Source: Rhodococcus oxybenzonivorans | Lineage (GTDB): Bacteria; Actinomycetota; Actinomycetes; Mycobacteriales; Mycobacteriaceae | Assembly (NCBI RefSeq): GCF_003130705.1 | Contig: NZ_CP021354.1 | Coordinates: 496,001 to 560,000, forward strand | Reading direction: 5' to 3' | DNA length: 64,000 nt | Part shown: in pieces, positions 18,795 through 26,982 of the stretch | Position numbering within the stretch: the stretch's first letter is position 1 | Layout: each line of letters begins with the position of its first letter | Notes under the pieces: generated by a model | Seen by the model: the letters and a program-made list of their open reading frames with translations, nothing else | Told to the model about the DNA's origin: nothing | Databases searched by the model: none | Made by a program: the position numbers and the translations under genes

Positions 18795-19172
18795 CTACCC
18801 GCGAGGGCGTGCAGCCTTCCGCGCTTTGGGCGCCTTCGGCGGCAGTTCCGCCACCTCCGCGAGCGCGCGTTCGAGCCACCGCCTGGCCTGATCCGGGGTG
18901 TCGCGCCAGTGGTCCGGCAGGGCGAGGTATTCGCGCATCGGCTTTTCTCCGGGTCCGAACGGGCCGACGCCGTCCGCAGACGACAGCTCGTCGTTCGCCT
19001 GCTCGCTGAGGAGCCGGACCCCGACGCTCGGTCCGAGAAGTCCCGCGAACATGTTGCCGTTGACGAAGGCGCCGAGGTTGCCGAACATCGGCTTCACTTG
19101 GACACCGGGTCGGTCGGGAATCAGCGACCGGAAGAATTCCTTGTCCGCTTCGGTCGGCTTCGGCATCTCCAT
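18795..19172 (-). CDS. TfoX N-terminal-domain protein
   Basis: 125 residues from the ATG at 19172, with AAAGGA just upstream. It shows the TfoX-N pattern: FFRSLIPDRPGVQVKPMFGNLGAFVNGNMFAGLLG, a VRL strand, then FGPGEKPMREYLALP and a helical end with a Lys/Arg-rich tail (PPKAPKARKAARPRG). In Gram-negative bacteria TfoX acts in competence; in actinobacteria the single-domain form has no established role. Last gene of the ArsR-led operon (ArsR, SRPBCC-DinB, VOC, TfoX), whose genes are spaced by under 30 bases. Confidence 0.82.
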   Translation of the reverse strand: MEMPKPTEADKEFFRSLIPDRPGVQVKPMFGNLGAFVNGNMFAGLLGPSVGVRLLSEQANDELSSADGVGPFGPGEKPMREYLALPDHWRDTPDQARRWLERALAEVAELPPKAPKARKAARPRG

Positions 19173-19198
19173 GGACAGTCCTTTCGCAGCGCCCGGAT

Positions 19199-19990
19199 CT
19201 ACTGTTCCGGGCGCTCTTCGGGGGTCATGATGCTGAAGACGGCGCCCTGGGGGTCGGCGACTCCGGCCATCCGTCCGACCGTCGGAATGTCCATGGCCTC
19301 TTCGACGATCGCGCCGCCGAGTTCGACCACTCTTGCGGCGCTGGCGTCGACGTCCTCCACTGCGAAATACACGCGCCAATGGTTCGGCGTATTCGGATGG
19401 AGCGGTGCACCGGCGCCGCCGACCTGCTCGTCACCGACCTGGAACAGGGTGTAGGTGTAGTCGGGTCCCATGGACATCTGTGTGGTGGTGGTCCCGAGGA
19501 TGCTGTTGTAGAAGCGGACCGCCGTGTCGACGTCGGTGGTGTTCAGTTCGTTCCAGAGGCAGGCCCCCGGGTCTCCGACGAGGCCGGCGCCGATGTGCTG
19601 TTTCGCTTGCCACAGCCCGACGCTCGCCCCGGTCGGGTCGGTGACGAAGGTCATGCGGCCGGCTTCCCCCACGTCGAACGCCGGCATCAGAACCTGGCCG
19701 CCGGCGCCGGGGACCTTCGCGACCGTCTCGTCGACGTCGTCGACTGCGATGTAGGTGTTCCAATTCGCCGGCGCCCCGGACTGGGCCGCGTCGAGTTGTA
19801 GTGGCGCAATGGCGGCGACGTTCTCACCGCGCACGGTCGCCATCGAGTAGACAGGGCCTTCGGGCATCGGCCGGTCGTCGTATTTCCAGCCGAGCAGTTC
19901 CGCGTAGAACTTCTTGGCCGCGTCCTGATCGCTGGTCTGGAGATCTACCCAGCTCGGTGTTCCCTGAGGGTATTTCGTTTTGATCGGCAT
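19199..19990 (-). CDS. Two-domain VOC (glyoxalase/bleomycin-resistance-like) protein
   Basis: 263 residues, two vicinal-oxygen-chelate modules in tandem. Module 1 starts SWVDLQTSDQDAAKKFYAEL and ends with FVTDPTGASVGLWQ; module 2 starts LWNELNTTDVDTAVRFYNSIL and ends with VADPQGAVFSIM. The DPxG turns and FY helices are typical. Such tandem VOC proteins are often carbonyl- or drug-linked and sit with ArsR and AHSA1 genes. Here it follows the SRPBCC-DinB gene by 23 bases and precedes TfoX by 26. Confidence 0.85.
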   Translation of the reverse strand: MPIKTKYPQGTPSWVDLQTSDQDAAKKFYAELLGWKYDDRPMPEGPVYSMATVRGENVAAIAPLQLDAAQSGAPANWNTYIAVDDVDETVAKVPGAGGQVLMPAFDVGEAGRMTFVTDPTGASVGLWQAKQHIGAGLVGDPGACLWNELNTTDVDTAVRFYNSILGTTTTQMSMGPDYTYTLFQVGDEQVGGAGAPLHPNTPNHWRVYFAVEDVDASAARVVELGGAIVEEAMDIPTVGRMAGVADPQGAVFSIMTPEERPEQ

Positions 19991-20013
19991 GGCAGTTCCT
20001 TTCGGTGAGGAGA

Positions 20014-20982
20014 TCAGGCCGTCGGGAGTGGGCGACCGGTGAAGGCGATCAAACGCTCGAAGGGGTCGGCGGTGTGCCCGGCAGGTACCGGGTCGGCGAA
20101 TCCGACGGTACCCCGGGCTTCCGGCCGGATGATGGTGTGCGCCAGTCCGAGTACGTACTCGGAGAGTGCAGGATCGACGGTGACGTTCCGGTCGACGGCT
20201 GCTGCGAAATCCCAGGCGTGCACCAAGAATTCGATGGACAATATTCCTACGGCGATAGGTGCCGGGACTGTGTTCCCCCCGATGAGCACGGTCCCGTCCA
20301 GTCCGCGGCGCCGCCACGCTTCCAATGCCTGTTGGGCTTCGTCGGCGATCCTGGTTTCTACCGGTTTCCCCGGTTCGTCGTCAATCTTCGGACCGGCGGC
20401 GGAGCCGATGGTCGTGATCGATCCGGCGAGGTGGTCGGCGAGCTGCGCGACGGTGAACTCGGTGCACACCGTCTGGGCGGACATGTCGTCGGCAGTGAGA
20501 TCGCGTAGCGCCCGCTGCACGACTGCCAGAGTTGCCTCTGCGCTCGACAATTCGTCGAGAGGCTGCGGGAGCGCCGCCCATTCGTCGGGTCCGGCGTCGC
20601 CCACGACGGCGGCTGCGGCGAGGCGATCGAGGTAGTGGGTCCAGCCCTCGGCGTGGCGGGCTGCCTGTTCGTCGCTCAGTCCTTCGTGAACCAGTCGCAC
20701 TTCGGTTCCACCTGCGGTAGGAGTGACGGTCGAGGTGCCGGGCGGAAGGTCTTCGCTCTCTTCCCAACCCCACGTGAAGACAATTCGCCGACCGGGGTCG
20801 ACTTCCTGGAATGTTCCTGCGGCCGAGTGTCCGGGCACGACGGTCCAGCGGTATCCGCCGCCCGTTCGGAGATCGACCCGCGCTGCGACCGTCTGCCACC
20901 TGCGTAACCGTTCGGGCTCGGTGACGAGTGCGAAGGTGGCGTCCGGGTCGAGCGGAACGACAACGGTTTTGTCGAATGGCAT
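20014..20982 (-). CDS. Fusion of AHSA1-type SRPBCC domain and TIGR03086/DinB-like domain
   Basis: 322 residues. Residues 1-130 are an AHSA1-like SRPBCC domain (VVPLDPDATFALVTEPERLRRWQ, RIVFTWGWEE, TEVRLVHEGL). After a short linker, residues 150-322 match the TIGR03086/maleylpyruvate-isomerase (DinB four-helix) family: CTEFTVAQLADHLAGSI, EFLVHAWDFAAAVDRN and a C-terminal helix with FERLIAFTGR. DinB-like proteins of this kind often need mycothiol and a metal. The start ATG overlaps the ArsR stop by one base (TGATG), so both are coupled. Confidence 0.82.
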   Translation of the reverse strand: MPFDKTVVVPLDPDATFALVTEPERLRRWQTVAARVDLRTGGGYRWTVVPGHSAAGTFQEVDPGRRIVFTWGWEESEDLPPGTSTVTPTAGGTEVRLVHEGLSDEQAARHAEGWTHYLDRLAAAAVVGDAGPDEWAALPQPLDELSSAEATLAVVQRALRDLTADDMSAQTVCTEFTVAQLADHLAGSITTIGSAAGPKIDDEPGKPVETRIADEAQQALEAWRRRGLDGTVLIGGNTVPAPIAVGILSIEFLVHAWDFAAAVDRNVTVDPALSEYVLGLAHTIIRPEARGTVGFADPVPAGHTADPFERLIAFTGRPLPTA

Positions 20983-21296
20983 CAGCGGTCTCCTTTGGAA
21001 GCTGCTTCCTCGGTGGCGTCCGCGACGAGCCGGTCGAGTTCGTCGATCCAGAACGAATCGAACAGCGTGCGGAGTTGGGCAAGGCCCTGTGGATCGAGCC
21101 GGTAGTACCTGAAACGTCCGTCTTTACGTGCGGTGACCAGCCCCGCGTCCATGAGCACCCGAAGATGTTGAGAAATGGCCGACCGGCTCGCGGAAAAGTG
21201 CGCCGCAAGCGTGTTGACGGTCTGTTCCCCAGATATCAGCAGATGCATCAAGCGTCTCCGGGTTGGCTCGGCTGCAACTTCCAACTGGTCGAGCAC
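20982..21296 (-). CDS. ArsR-family transcriptional regulator
   Basis: 104 residues from a GTG at 21296; a longer ORF goes up to 21359 but would place the operator palindrome inside the coding region. Winged helix: QLEVAAEPTRRRLMHLLISGE, NTLAAHFSASRSAISQHLRVLMDAGLV (recognition helix), and wing TARKDGRFRYYRLDP. No CxC metal motif is present in helix 3, so it belongs to the SdpR-like group usually encoded ahead of AHSA1-type proteins. It is the first gene of the operon it very likely controls. Confidence 0.88.
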   Translation of the reverse strand: MLDQLEVAAEPTRRRLMHLLISGEQTVNTLAAHFSASRSAISQHLRVLMDAGLVTARKDGRFRYYRLDPQGLAQLRTLFDSFWIDELDRLVADATEEAASKGDR

Positions 21297-21304
21297 GTCC
21301 AATA

Positions 21305-21322
21305 CGTTAGTCGCGGCTAACG
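21305..21322. promoter_or_regulatory. Palindromic operator candidate for the ArsR operon
   Basis: CGTTAG-TCGCGG-CTAACG has perfect six-base arms. It lies nine bases upstream of the chosen ArsR start. A symmetric site here is what an autoregulating ArsR dimer would need. Confidence 0.5.
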
Positions 21323-21371
21323 CGTTGTGCAATGGGTCACACGGTGCCGATGTCGCCACGAGTCGACCGGA

Positions 21372-22061
21372 TCACCGGTCGGTCGCGGGCTCGTGCACCT
21401 CGATTCCGAACTCGCCGAACAGTGCGCTGGTGGCGCCGTCGGTGGCTCCCGTGATCAGTGAGTTCGTGAGCATGCCGACGTCGAATCCGTTTCGGCCGCC
21501 GGTTACGATCTGCAGTGCCTGGATTCCGCCGTCGAGCGCGACGCTCTGTGCTGCAGCGACTGCGGCTTGTTCGAGAACCGCAATGATCAGATCCCGAATG
21601 ATCATGCGGATGGTGACCTGCGTTGCTGCTTCCGCCGCCATTGCACCTGCAGCGCTCACGCCGAGCGTCGGTACCGCTGCAGCGGCCATCGCCACGAGCT
21701 CCGCCAGCAATACGGCCAGTGCCGCAATGATCGACAATTTCGCGTACTCGACCTCGGTCGCCGTCGACTCGCACATCGCGGACAGGTTCTCGCAGAGTGC
21801 CGCGAGATCGTGGAGGGCGCCGGCGTCTCCGCCGTACTTCTGCCAGTGCTGCGACATGGCAGTGGCGATGTCGCCTTCGACGGCGGACAACGCGTCGCGC
21901 AGTGCGGCGTCACCGTCCGCCGCGAGGTTCTTCAGCCCCGTGGAGGCTGTGCCCCAGGCGTCGGCCAGTCGGCGCAGTGACGTCTCGTCGGCCGCGGGCC
22001 AACTGGAACCGGACGCCAGCCAGGCCACCGGCTTCACGACCTCGGGAAGTTCGATGCCCAT
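21372..22061 (-). CDS. WXG100-like (CpnT N-terminal-type) protein without a toxin domain
   Basis: 229 residues. The start resembles the N-terminal secretion domain of CpnT-type polymorphic toxins (IELPEVVKPVAWLASGSSWPAADETSLRRLADAWG), followed by a long helical region and two hydrophobic stretches (LSIIAALAVLLAELVAMAAAAV and MIIRDLIIAVLEQAAVAAAQ). In toxins this part is followed by a variable C-terminal enzyme; here the chain ends at EVHEPATDR with nothing after it, and no immunity gene follows. It is last of a three-gene ESX-type cassette and its start overlaps the WXG100 stop by one base. Confidence 0.65.
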   Translation of the reverse strand: MGIELPEVVKPVAWLASGSSWPAADETSLRRLADAWGTASTGLKNLAADGDAALRDALSAVEGDIATAMSQHWQKYGGDAGALHDLAALCENLSAMCESTATEVEYAKLSIIAALAVLLAELVAMAAAAVPTLGVSAAGAMAAEAATQVTIRMIIRDLIIAVLEQAAVAAAQSVALDGGIQALQIVTGGRNGFDVGMLTNSLITGATDGATSALFGEFGIEVHEPATDR

Positions 22062-22375
22062 CAGAAAGCCTCGCCCAGTCGCCGTGAGAACCGCGTATCC
22101 GTTGCTTCGAAAGATTCGGCCGTCGCTCGCATCCCGTCACCGATCGCGGAGAACAGCGCGACGATAGACAAGGCGGCGTGGACCGCTGACTCCGCCGCGG
22201 GAACGTAGTGCCGGGCGAATGCCGTCCCATCCTCGTCGGAGCCCCACGCAGTTCTTTCGGCGTCCAGCGTGCTCGTCAGCTCGGTCAGCAGGGCGTCGGC
22301 TGTGTCCGCGAGTGCATCGAATCGTGGCGCCACGGTCCGGAGATGGTGAGGGTCGACCCACAGTGCTCGACTCAT
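22061..22375 (-). CDS. WXG100/ESX-type small helical protein
   Basis: 104 residues from the ATG at 22375, overlapping the YbaB stop as ATGA. The sequence is a helical hairpin: HLRTVAPRFDALADTADALLTELTSTLD, then the turn TAWGSDEDGTAFARHYVP carrying W-G in place of W-x-G, then AALSIVALFSAIGDGMRATAESF. Type VII secretion substrates of this size have such a turn. It sits between YbaB and the WXG100-like gene, an order repeated in polymorphic-toxin loci of mycolata. Confidence 0.7.
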   Translation of the reverse strand: MSRALWVDPHHLRTVAPRFDALADTADALLTELTSTLDAERTAWGSDEDGTAFARHYVPAAESAVHAALSIVALFSAIGDGMRATAESFEATDTRFSRRLGEAF

Positions 22376-22830
22376 CGGTCCGCTCCGCGCAGAATCGAGG
22401 CGTTCCATCCGGGTTCGTCGGCGGAAGGCGGCGGGTCACCCGGGCGCGGAGCATCCGGCATCAGTTCGGAGAGGGTAGGCAGGTCGGCGCGGGCGTCGAA
22501 TACGGGTGCCAGGACCTGGGCAGTTCGCTCGCGTACATCCGCCAAGGCCAGACGTGCCGCTTCTGCCATCGAGGACGCCAGCGCCTCGGGGCTGGTGCGC
22601 CTGAACGCGTCCGGCGACAGTTCGACCGCCGTCACGTTTCCGCCGGCATCGACGCAGACCCGGACCACTCCGTTGCCCGAGGTACCCGAGCCCTTCGTGC
22701 GCTCGACCTCGGACTTGGCCTGGGCCAGGCTGTCGGCCTGCCGTCGCACGGCGTCCAGCATCGAATCGATCTGGTGACGCAATTCTTCGTTGCGGGCACG
22801 CAGTTCGTGGCGTGCGGCCTGGTCGACCAT
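22372..22830 (-). CDS. YbaB/EbfC-family protein
   Basis: 152 residues. The YbaB fold is seen as a first helix pair (ARNEELRHQIDSMLDAVRRQADSLAQAKSEVE), a beta hairpin (VVRVCVDAGGNVTAVELSP) and a last helix (ALASSMAEAARLALADVRERTAQVL). These are DNA-binding or nucleoid-associated proteins, but in type VII toxin loci of actinobacteria they recur as the first gene, with a role that may be chaperone- or secretion-linked. First gene of the cassette YbaB, WXG100, WXG100-like. Confidence 0.75.
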   Translation of the reverse strand: MVDQAARHELRARNEELRHQIDSMLDAVRRQADSLAQAKSEVERTKGSGTSGNGVVRVCVDAGGNVTAVELSPDAFRRTSPEALASSMAEAARLALADVRERTAQVLAPVFDARADLPTLSELMPDAPRPGDPPPSADEPGWNASILRGADR

Positions 22831-23049
22831 CGAGTTCCTCCTCCATGCGGTCAGCTCGGCGTCAGTGCCTGCTCACGAGGTTGGACGCAGCGATCCCGCA
22901 ATCGGTTCCCCTCGCTCTCATATCGGTCTGGCCACAAGCGCACGCACCCGAATCACACAGCAATCACAAAACCTTTAAGCTCTGCTTGACCGGCCGCACT
23001 TTGTACTGTGCAATCGGGATTCACACGGTCCGGGAAGAGGGATTTCTTT

Positions 23050-24057
23050 ATGCGTCGCCTAGCATTCGCTGCTGTCGGAGTGGCAGTGTCACTGACCCTG
23101 TCTGGGCCGGCGTTCACTGCTACGGCCGATCCGACGCCTTCTCCGGCGGCCCCCCGGGCGAGCAGTGCTGCCAGTGTCGACAAAATTGTGAAGATCACCC
23201 CTACCCGCAGTGCGATCTTCGTGAACTCGCCCGCCATGAACCGGGTGATTCAGGTGCAGGTGCTTCATCCGGCCGGTAGCGGTGCGCGCCCGTCGCTGTA
23301 TCTGCTCGACGGGGTGAGCGCAGGCGCCGAGTCCGACTTCCGGGAAAGTACCTGGACGCAGAAGACGGACGTGGTCCAGTTCTTCGCCGACAAGAAGGTG
23401 AACGTGGTCCTGCCCGTGGGCGGCACCGCGAGCTACTACACCGACTGGCATCTGCCGGACCCCACCCTCGGGGTCAACAAGTGGGAAACCTTCCTCGCTG
23501 ACGAACTGCCACCGATCATCGATGCCCAGTTCAGCGGAAACGGAACCAACGCAGTTGCCGGCGTGTCCATGGGTGCCATGGGTGCGGCCAACCTCGTGAC
23601 CCGCCACCCGCACCTCTTCCGTGGCCTCGCCGCCTACAGCGGTTGCCTCGACAACACTCAGCCCAGTTCACGTGATTCGGTCCGCGGCACGGTCGCTTTC
23701 AAGGGCGGAAATCCGGCCAACATGTGGGGACCGGACTTCGACCCGGCCTGGGCGGCCCACGACCCGACGGTCAATGCCGAAGCCCTGCGCGGCAAGCAGA
23801 TCTACATCTCGACGGGTAACGGCCTTCCCGGACCGTACGAGATGGCGACAGGGGGAGACCTGGCCTCGACCATCGCGGTCGGCGGGCCCCTCGAAGCGGC
23901 GGCGAACCTCTGCACGCAGACGTTCCAGCAGCGGCTGAACGCGCTCGCCATTCCCGCCACCTTCGTCTACCGCAACTCGGGCACGCATTCGTGGCCGTAC
24001 TGGCAGGACGAGCTCCGCACGTCGTGGCCGGTGCTCAGGGGCGCGCTCGGCATCTGA
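23050..24057 (+). CDS. Secreted mycolyltransferase / antigen-85-family esterase
   Basis: 335 residues with a signal peptide (MRRLAFAAVGVAVSLTLSGPAF, cleavage near ATA-DP). The alpha/beta-hydrolase shows SLYLLDGVSAGAESDF, FADKKVNVVLPVGGTASYYTDW, AGVSMGAMGAANLV (nucleophilic Ser) and GTHSWPYWQDEL (catalytic His). YTDW and the HSWxYW end are hallmarks of Ag85/corynomycolyl esterases, which move mycolic acids between trehalose and arabinogalactan outside the membrane. The gene stands alone; its stop abuts the convergent nucleotidase stop with no gap. Confidence 0.92.
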   Translation: MRRLAFAAVGVAVSLTLSGPAFTATADPTPSPAAPRASSAASVDKIVKITPTRSAIFVNSPAMNRVIQVQVLHPAGSGARPSLYLLDGVSAGAESDFRESTWTQKTDVVQFFADKKVNVVLPVGGTASYYTDWHLPDPTLGVNKWETFLADELPPIIDAQFSGNGTNAVAGVSMGAMGAANLVTRHPHLFRGLAAYSGCLDNTQPSSRDSVRGTVAFKGGNPANMWGPDFDPAWAAHDPTVNAEALRGKQIYISTGNGLPGPYEMATGGDLASTIAVGGPLEAAANLCTQTFQQRLNALAIPATFVYRNSGTHSWPYWQDELRTSWPVLRGALGI

Positions 24058-25755
24058 TCAGGGCCGGCCGACCACTGCAATCCGATCGGTTCTCGGAGGT
24101 GACACGGGCGAGCCCGCGCCGAGGTAGGTGATGAAGGCGTCGAGATCGCAACCCGCGTGGACAGCCTCCGTGTGGGTGCGGAAGGCATCGAACCCGTCCC
24201 CGCCGTCGGCGAGGAACCTGTTGACCGCGACACGGTAGACACCCTCCGGCGACACCGGTTCTCCGTTCACGCGGATATCCGAGATGCGGTCGCCGACAGT
24301 CGCCGACCGATCCATCGTGTACGTCAGCGAACTCGACGGCGACAGGATTCGCTCGGTGACGCTGCCATCCCCGCGGGGCTGGAATTGTTGCTCGAGCACG
24401 CTGCGGAGGGTGGCGCCCGGAAGCGTCAGAACCTCGAGCGAGTTACCGAAGGGCTGGACGGCATACACCTGACCATAGGTGACGGCGTCTCCGACCAGGT
24501 CTGCGCGGAGACCGCCGGGATTGGTGAGTGCAACCTGAGCGCCGAACGCTGTTCCGGCGGCCAGCTGGGCATCGGCGACAGCGTTGCCCAGCGGAGACTC
24601 GCCGCTGGCGGTCGTCTCCCGGGTGAGGTCGTGCTGCAGCGACGCCACCCACGTTCGGCTGACCTCGCCCGCCCGTTCGCCCGCTCGGTCGACAAGCAAC
24701 CGAGTGTCGGGGTCGGGAGGTATGTCGTGCGTGACCACCTGATTGAACGAGGACGTGCGATCCCGCAGGAGGTCGCGGGTGGCGCGGTCGATCGCCACGT
24801 CGACCACCGAGACGATACGGCCGTGCGAGGCGCCCTGCATCAGCACCCGCGGGTTTCCGGCCGGGTCGGGAAAGGTGCAGTTGTACTGCTGGTGCCCGTC
24901 GGCCGTGAAGATGACGTCCACCTTCGGGGAGGCGCGCAAGGCCACGTCGTGGGTGCGGCGGGATTCCACGTCGCACTCGTCCGGCCGATTGTCCTGGTCG
25001 ACTTCGGTCTCTCGGTGCATGAGGAGGGCGACGGCCCGCACCCCGAAGAAGTCGAGTAGGTCTGCCGTCCGGTTCACGGCAGCGAGCTCGTCCGTGAACC
25101 GCAGCCCGTCCGCACCACCCGACGTCACCATGTGTGCGGTATCGGCGGGCATCGTCGCGATCACCCCTATCGGGATGCCCTCGACGTAGTTCACCGCGAA
25201 AGGCAACGTCGCGGGTGCGCCGTCCTCGAACTGCAGGTTCGCAGCCAACAACGGGAAATTGGCGCCCTCGAACGTGTCGTCGAAACGGCAACCGTCCATG
25301 GGGTGACAGCCGCCGCGCTGGAGTCGCAGGAACTCGGCGTACCCCTCGTCGAGCTCGTGATTGCCGATGGCGGAGGCGTCGACGCCCATCCGGTTGAGTA
25401 GCTGCACCGTCGGCTCGTCGTGAAAAGCAGCTGATTCGAGAGCTGACGATCCCCAGTTGTCGCCCACCGAGTACAGCAACGAGTGCGGGGATTGACCACG
25501 GAGTTGATCGACGTAGGCCGCGAGATACGCGGCGCCGCCCGCGGACACCCGTGATTCGTCCGCCTGCTTCACCTCACTACGAACGCCGAGGGGAGGCATG
25601 AGACTGCCGTGCAGGTCGTTGAAGGCGAGGAACCGCAACGACACCGGCGGCTCCTGCGCCTGCACGTCGGGAAGGCCGACGGTCACGGAGGTGGCGAGTG
25701 TCAACGACACCGCGGCGGCCACGACAGCACTCCGGACCGCGACGCGATGGCGCAT
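24058..25755 (-). CDS. Secreted 5'-nucleotidase/metallophosphatase
   Basis: 565 residues with a signal peptide (VAVRSAVVAAAVSLTLATSVTVGLP). The metallophosphatase core has FLAFNDLHGSL (D-x-H), SVGDNWGSSALES (G-D), IGNHELDEGYAEF (G-N-H-E) and ADGHQQYNC. The C-terminal 5_nucleotid_C domain shows ESPLGNAVADAQLAAG, TNPGGLRADL and FLADGGDGFDAF. Such enzymes strip phosphate from extracellular nucleotides or nucleotide sugars. Usual length; convergent with the mycolyltransferase. Confidence 0.9.
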   Translation of the reverse strand: MRHRVAVRSAVVAAAVSLTLATSVTVGLPDVQAQEPPVSLRFLAFNDLHGSLMPPLGVRSEVKQADESRVSAGGAAYLAAYVDQLRGQSPHSLLYSVGDNWGSSALESAAFHDEPTVQLLNRMGVDASAIGNHELDEGYAEFLRLQRGGCHPMDGCRFDDTFEGANFPLLAANLQFEDGAPATLPFAVNYVEGIPIGVIATMPADTAHMVTSGGADGLRFTDELAAVNRTADLLDFFGVRAVALLMHRETEVDQDNRPDECDVESRRTHDVALRASPKVDVIFTADGHQQYNCTFPDPAGNPRVLMQGASHGRIVSVVDVAIDRATRDLLRDRTSSFNQVVTHDIPPDPDTRLLVDRAGERAGEVSRTWVASLQHDLTRETTASGESPLGNAVADAQLAAGTAFGAQVALTNPGGLRADLVGDAVTYGQVYAVQPFGNSLEVLTLPGATLRSVLEQQFQPRGDGSVTERILSPSSSLTYTMDRSATVGDRISDIRVNGEPVSPEGVYRVAVNRFLADGGDGFDAFRTHTEAVHAGCDLDAFITYLGAGSPVSPPRTDRIAVVGRP

Positions 25756-25845
25756 TGTGGGTGGCTCCCTTCGGCAAACCGCATTGAGTCTGCCAAGGGG
25801 GAATCACGGGAGCTATACCTGCACGTAACGTTTACATCTCAGGAC

Positions 25846-26922
25846 TTACGCGCGAACACCGACCTTGGCGATCGAGCGAGCCTCCGCGCTCGTCGCGAAG
25901 GCAAGGAATGCGTCGTTCTCGTTGGGGTCGCCGATGGTGATCCGCACCCCGTCGTCGCCGTAGGGCCGAAGCAGAACACCCGCTTCTGCGCTGGCCGCGC
26001 CGAACGGTCGGGATTCTGTTCCCAGCGGGAGATAGACGAAGTTTGCCGCAGATTCCGGTACGTCATATCCGGCGTCGAGGAGGGCGTCACGGACGCGGTT
26101 CCGTTCGGCGACGACGCTGTCGGTGCGGGCGAGCAATTCGTCGGCGGCGGCCAACGATGCGATGGCGGCGGCCTGCGCGACGGTGTTGACGGCGAAAGCG
26201 ATGTGAACCTTGCCGAGCGCGGTGACGATCGTCCGATCGGCCACGGCGTAACCCACGCGGAGACCCGCCAGCCCGTAGGCCTTCGAGAATGTGCGCAGCA
26301 CGACGACGTTGGGGCGCCCACGAAACAGCTCGATGCCGTCTGCGTCGGATCTGTTGTACTCGAAGTAGGCCTCGTCGAGTGCCACGACGACACGATCGGG
26401 TACGGCGTCGAGGAACCGTTCGAGTTCGGCCTTCGTCAGGGCATTACCCGTCGGGTTGTTCGGATTGCAGACGAAGATCAGGCGCGTGCGGTCGGTGACG
26501 GCGGCCGCCATGGCGTCGAGGTCGTGGCCGAGGTCGGCGGTCAGCGGAACCGTCACGGGAACGGCGCCGGCTACCTGGGTCACCACGGGGTACGCCTCGA
26601 AGGAGCGCCACGCGAAGATCACCTCGTCACCATCCTGGCAGGTGACTTGAACGAGTTCCTGGCACAGGCTGACCGAACCATTGCCTGCGGCGATGTTGTC
26701 GGTGGGGACGCCGAGGTGGCCTGCCAGCGCCTCGATCAAGGCCACGTGACCGTTGTCCGGATACCTGTTGGCGTTGCCCGCTGCTGCCGCGATGGCGTCC
26801 CGGACACTCGGCAGCGGACCGAGAGTGGTCTCGTTGCTCGCCAGCTTGATCGCACCCGGAAAGTTCTTACCGGGTACGTAGGCCGGGATCGTGTCGAGGT
26901 CTGCCCTTGTTCGCGGAGTCAC
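25846..26922 (-). CDS. pat: Aromatic amino acid / histidinol-phosphate-type aminotransferase
   Basis: 358 residues from a GTG at 26922. A fold type I enzyme of the HisC family: IKLASNETTLGPLPSV, NRYPDNGHVALIEAL, GNGSVSLCQELVQV, FVCNPNNPTGNAL, VVALDEAYFEY and FSKAYGLAGLRVGY, with the PLP lysine in FSKAYG. The mycobacterial gene at the same place (Rv3772) makes aromatic amino acids from their keto acids, so this is more likely Pat than the histidine enzyme. The tyrA gene lies 12 kb away. Its start faces the DLH-fold gene across 60 bases. Confidence 0.85.
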   Translation of the reverse strand: MTPRTRADLDTIPAYVPGKNFPGAIKLASNETTLGPLPSVRDAIAAAAGNANRYPDNGHVALIEALAGHLGVPTDNIAAGNGSVSLCQELVQVTCQDGDEVIFAWRSFEAYPVVTQVAGAVPVTVPLTADLGHDLDAMAAAVTDRTRLIFVCNPNNPTGNALTKAELERFLDAVPDRVVVALDEAYFEYNRSDADGIELFRGRPNVVVLRTFSKAYGLAGLRVGYAVADRTIVTALGKVHIAFAVNTVAQAAAIASLAAADELLARTDSVVAERNRVRDALLDAGYDVPESAANFVYLPLGTESRPFGAASAEAGVLLRPYGDDGVRITIGDPNENDAFLAFATSAEARSIAKVGVRA

Positions 26923-26982
26923 CAGGCGATTATGCGCCTCCGATCCGGTGCGTCGACGGCCAGTCCGTGCCAAGGTGGGGAC

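Noticed and set aside
24055..24060. TGATCA palindrome between two stops
   Set aside because: It is produced by two abutting stop codons of convergent genes, not by a regulatory site.
25609..26982. Upstream extension of the DLH-fold ORF
   Set aside because: This part is antisense to pat, which has all aminotransferase motifs; the real start is at 26983.
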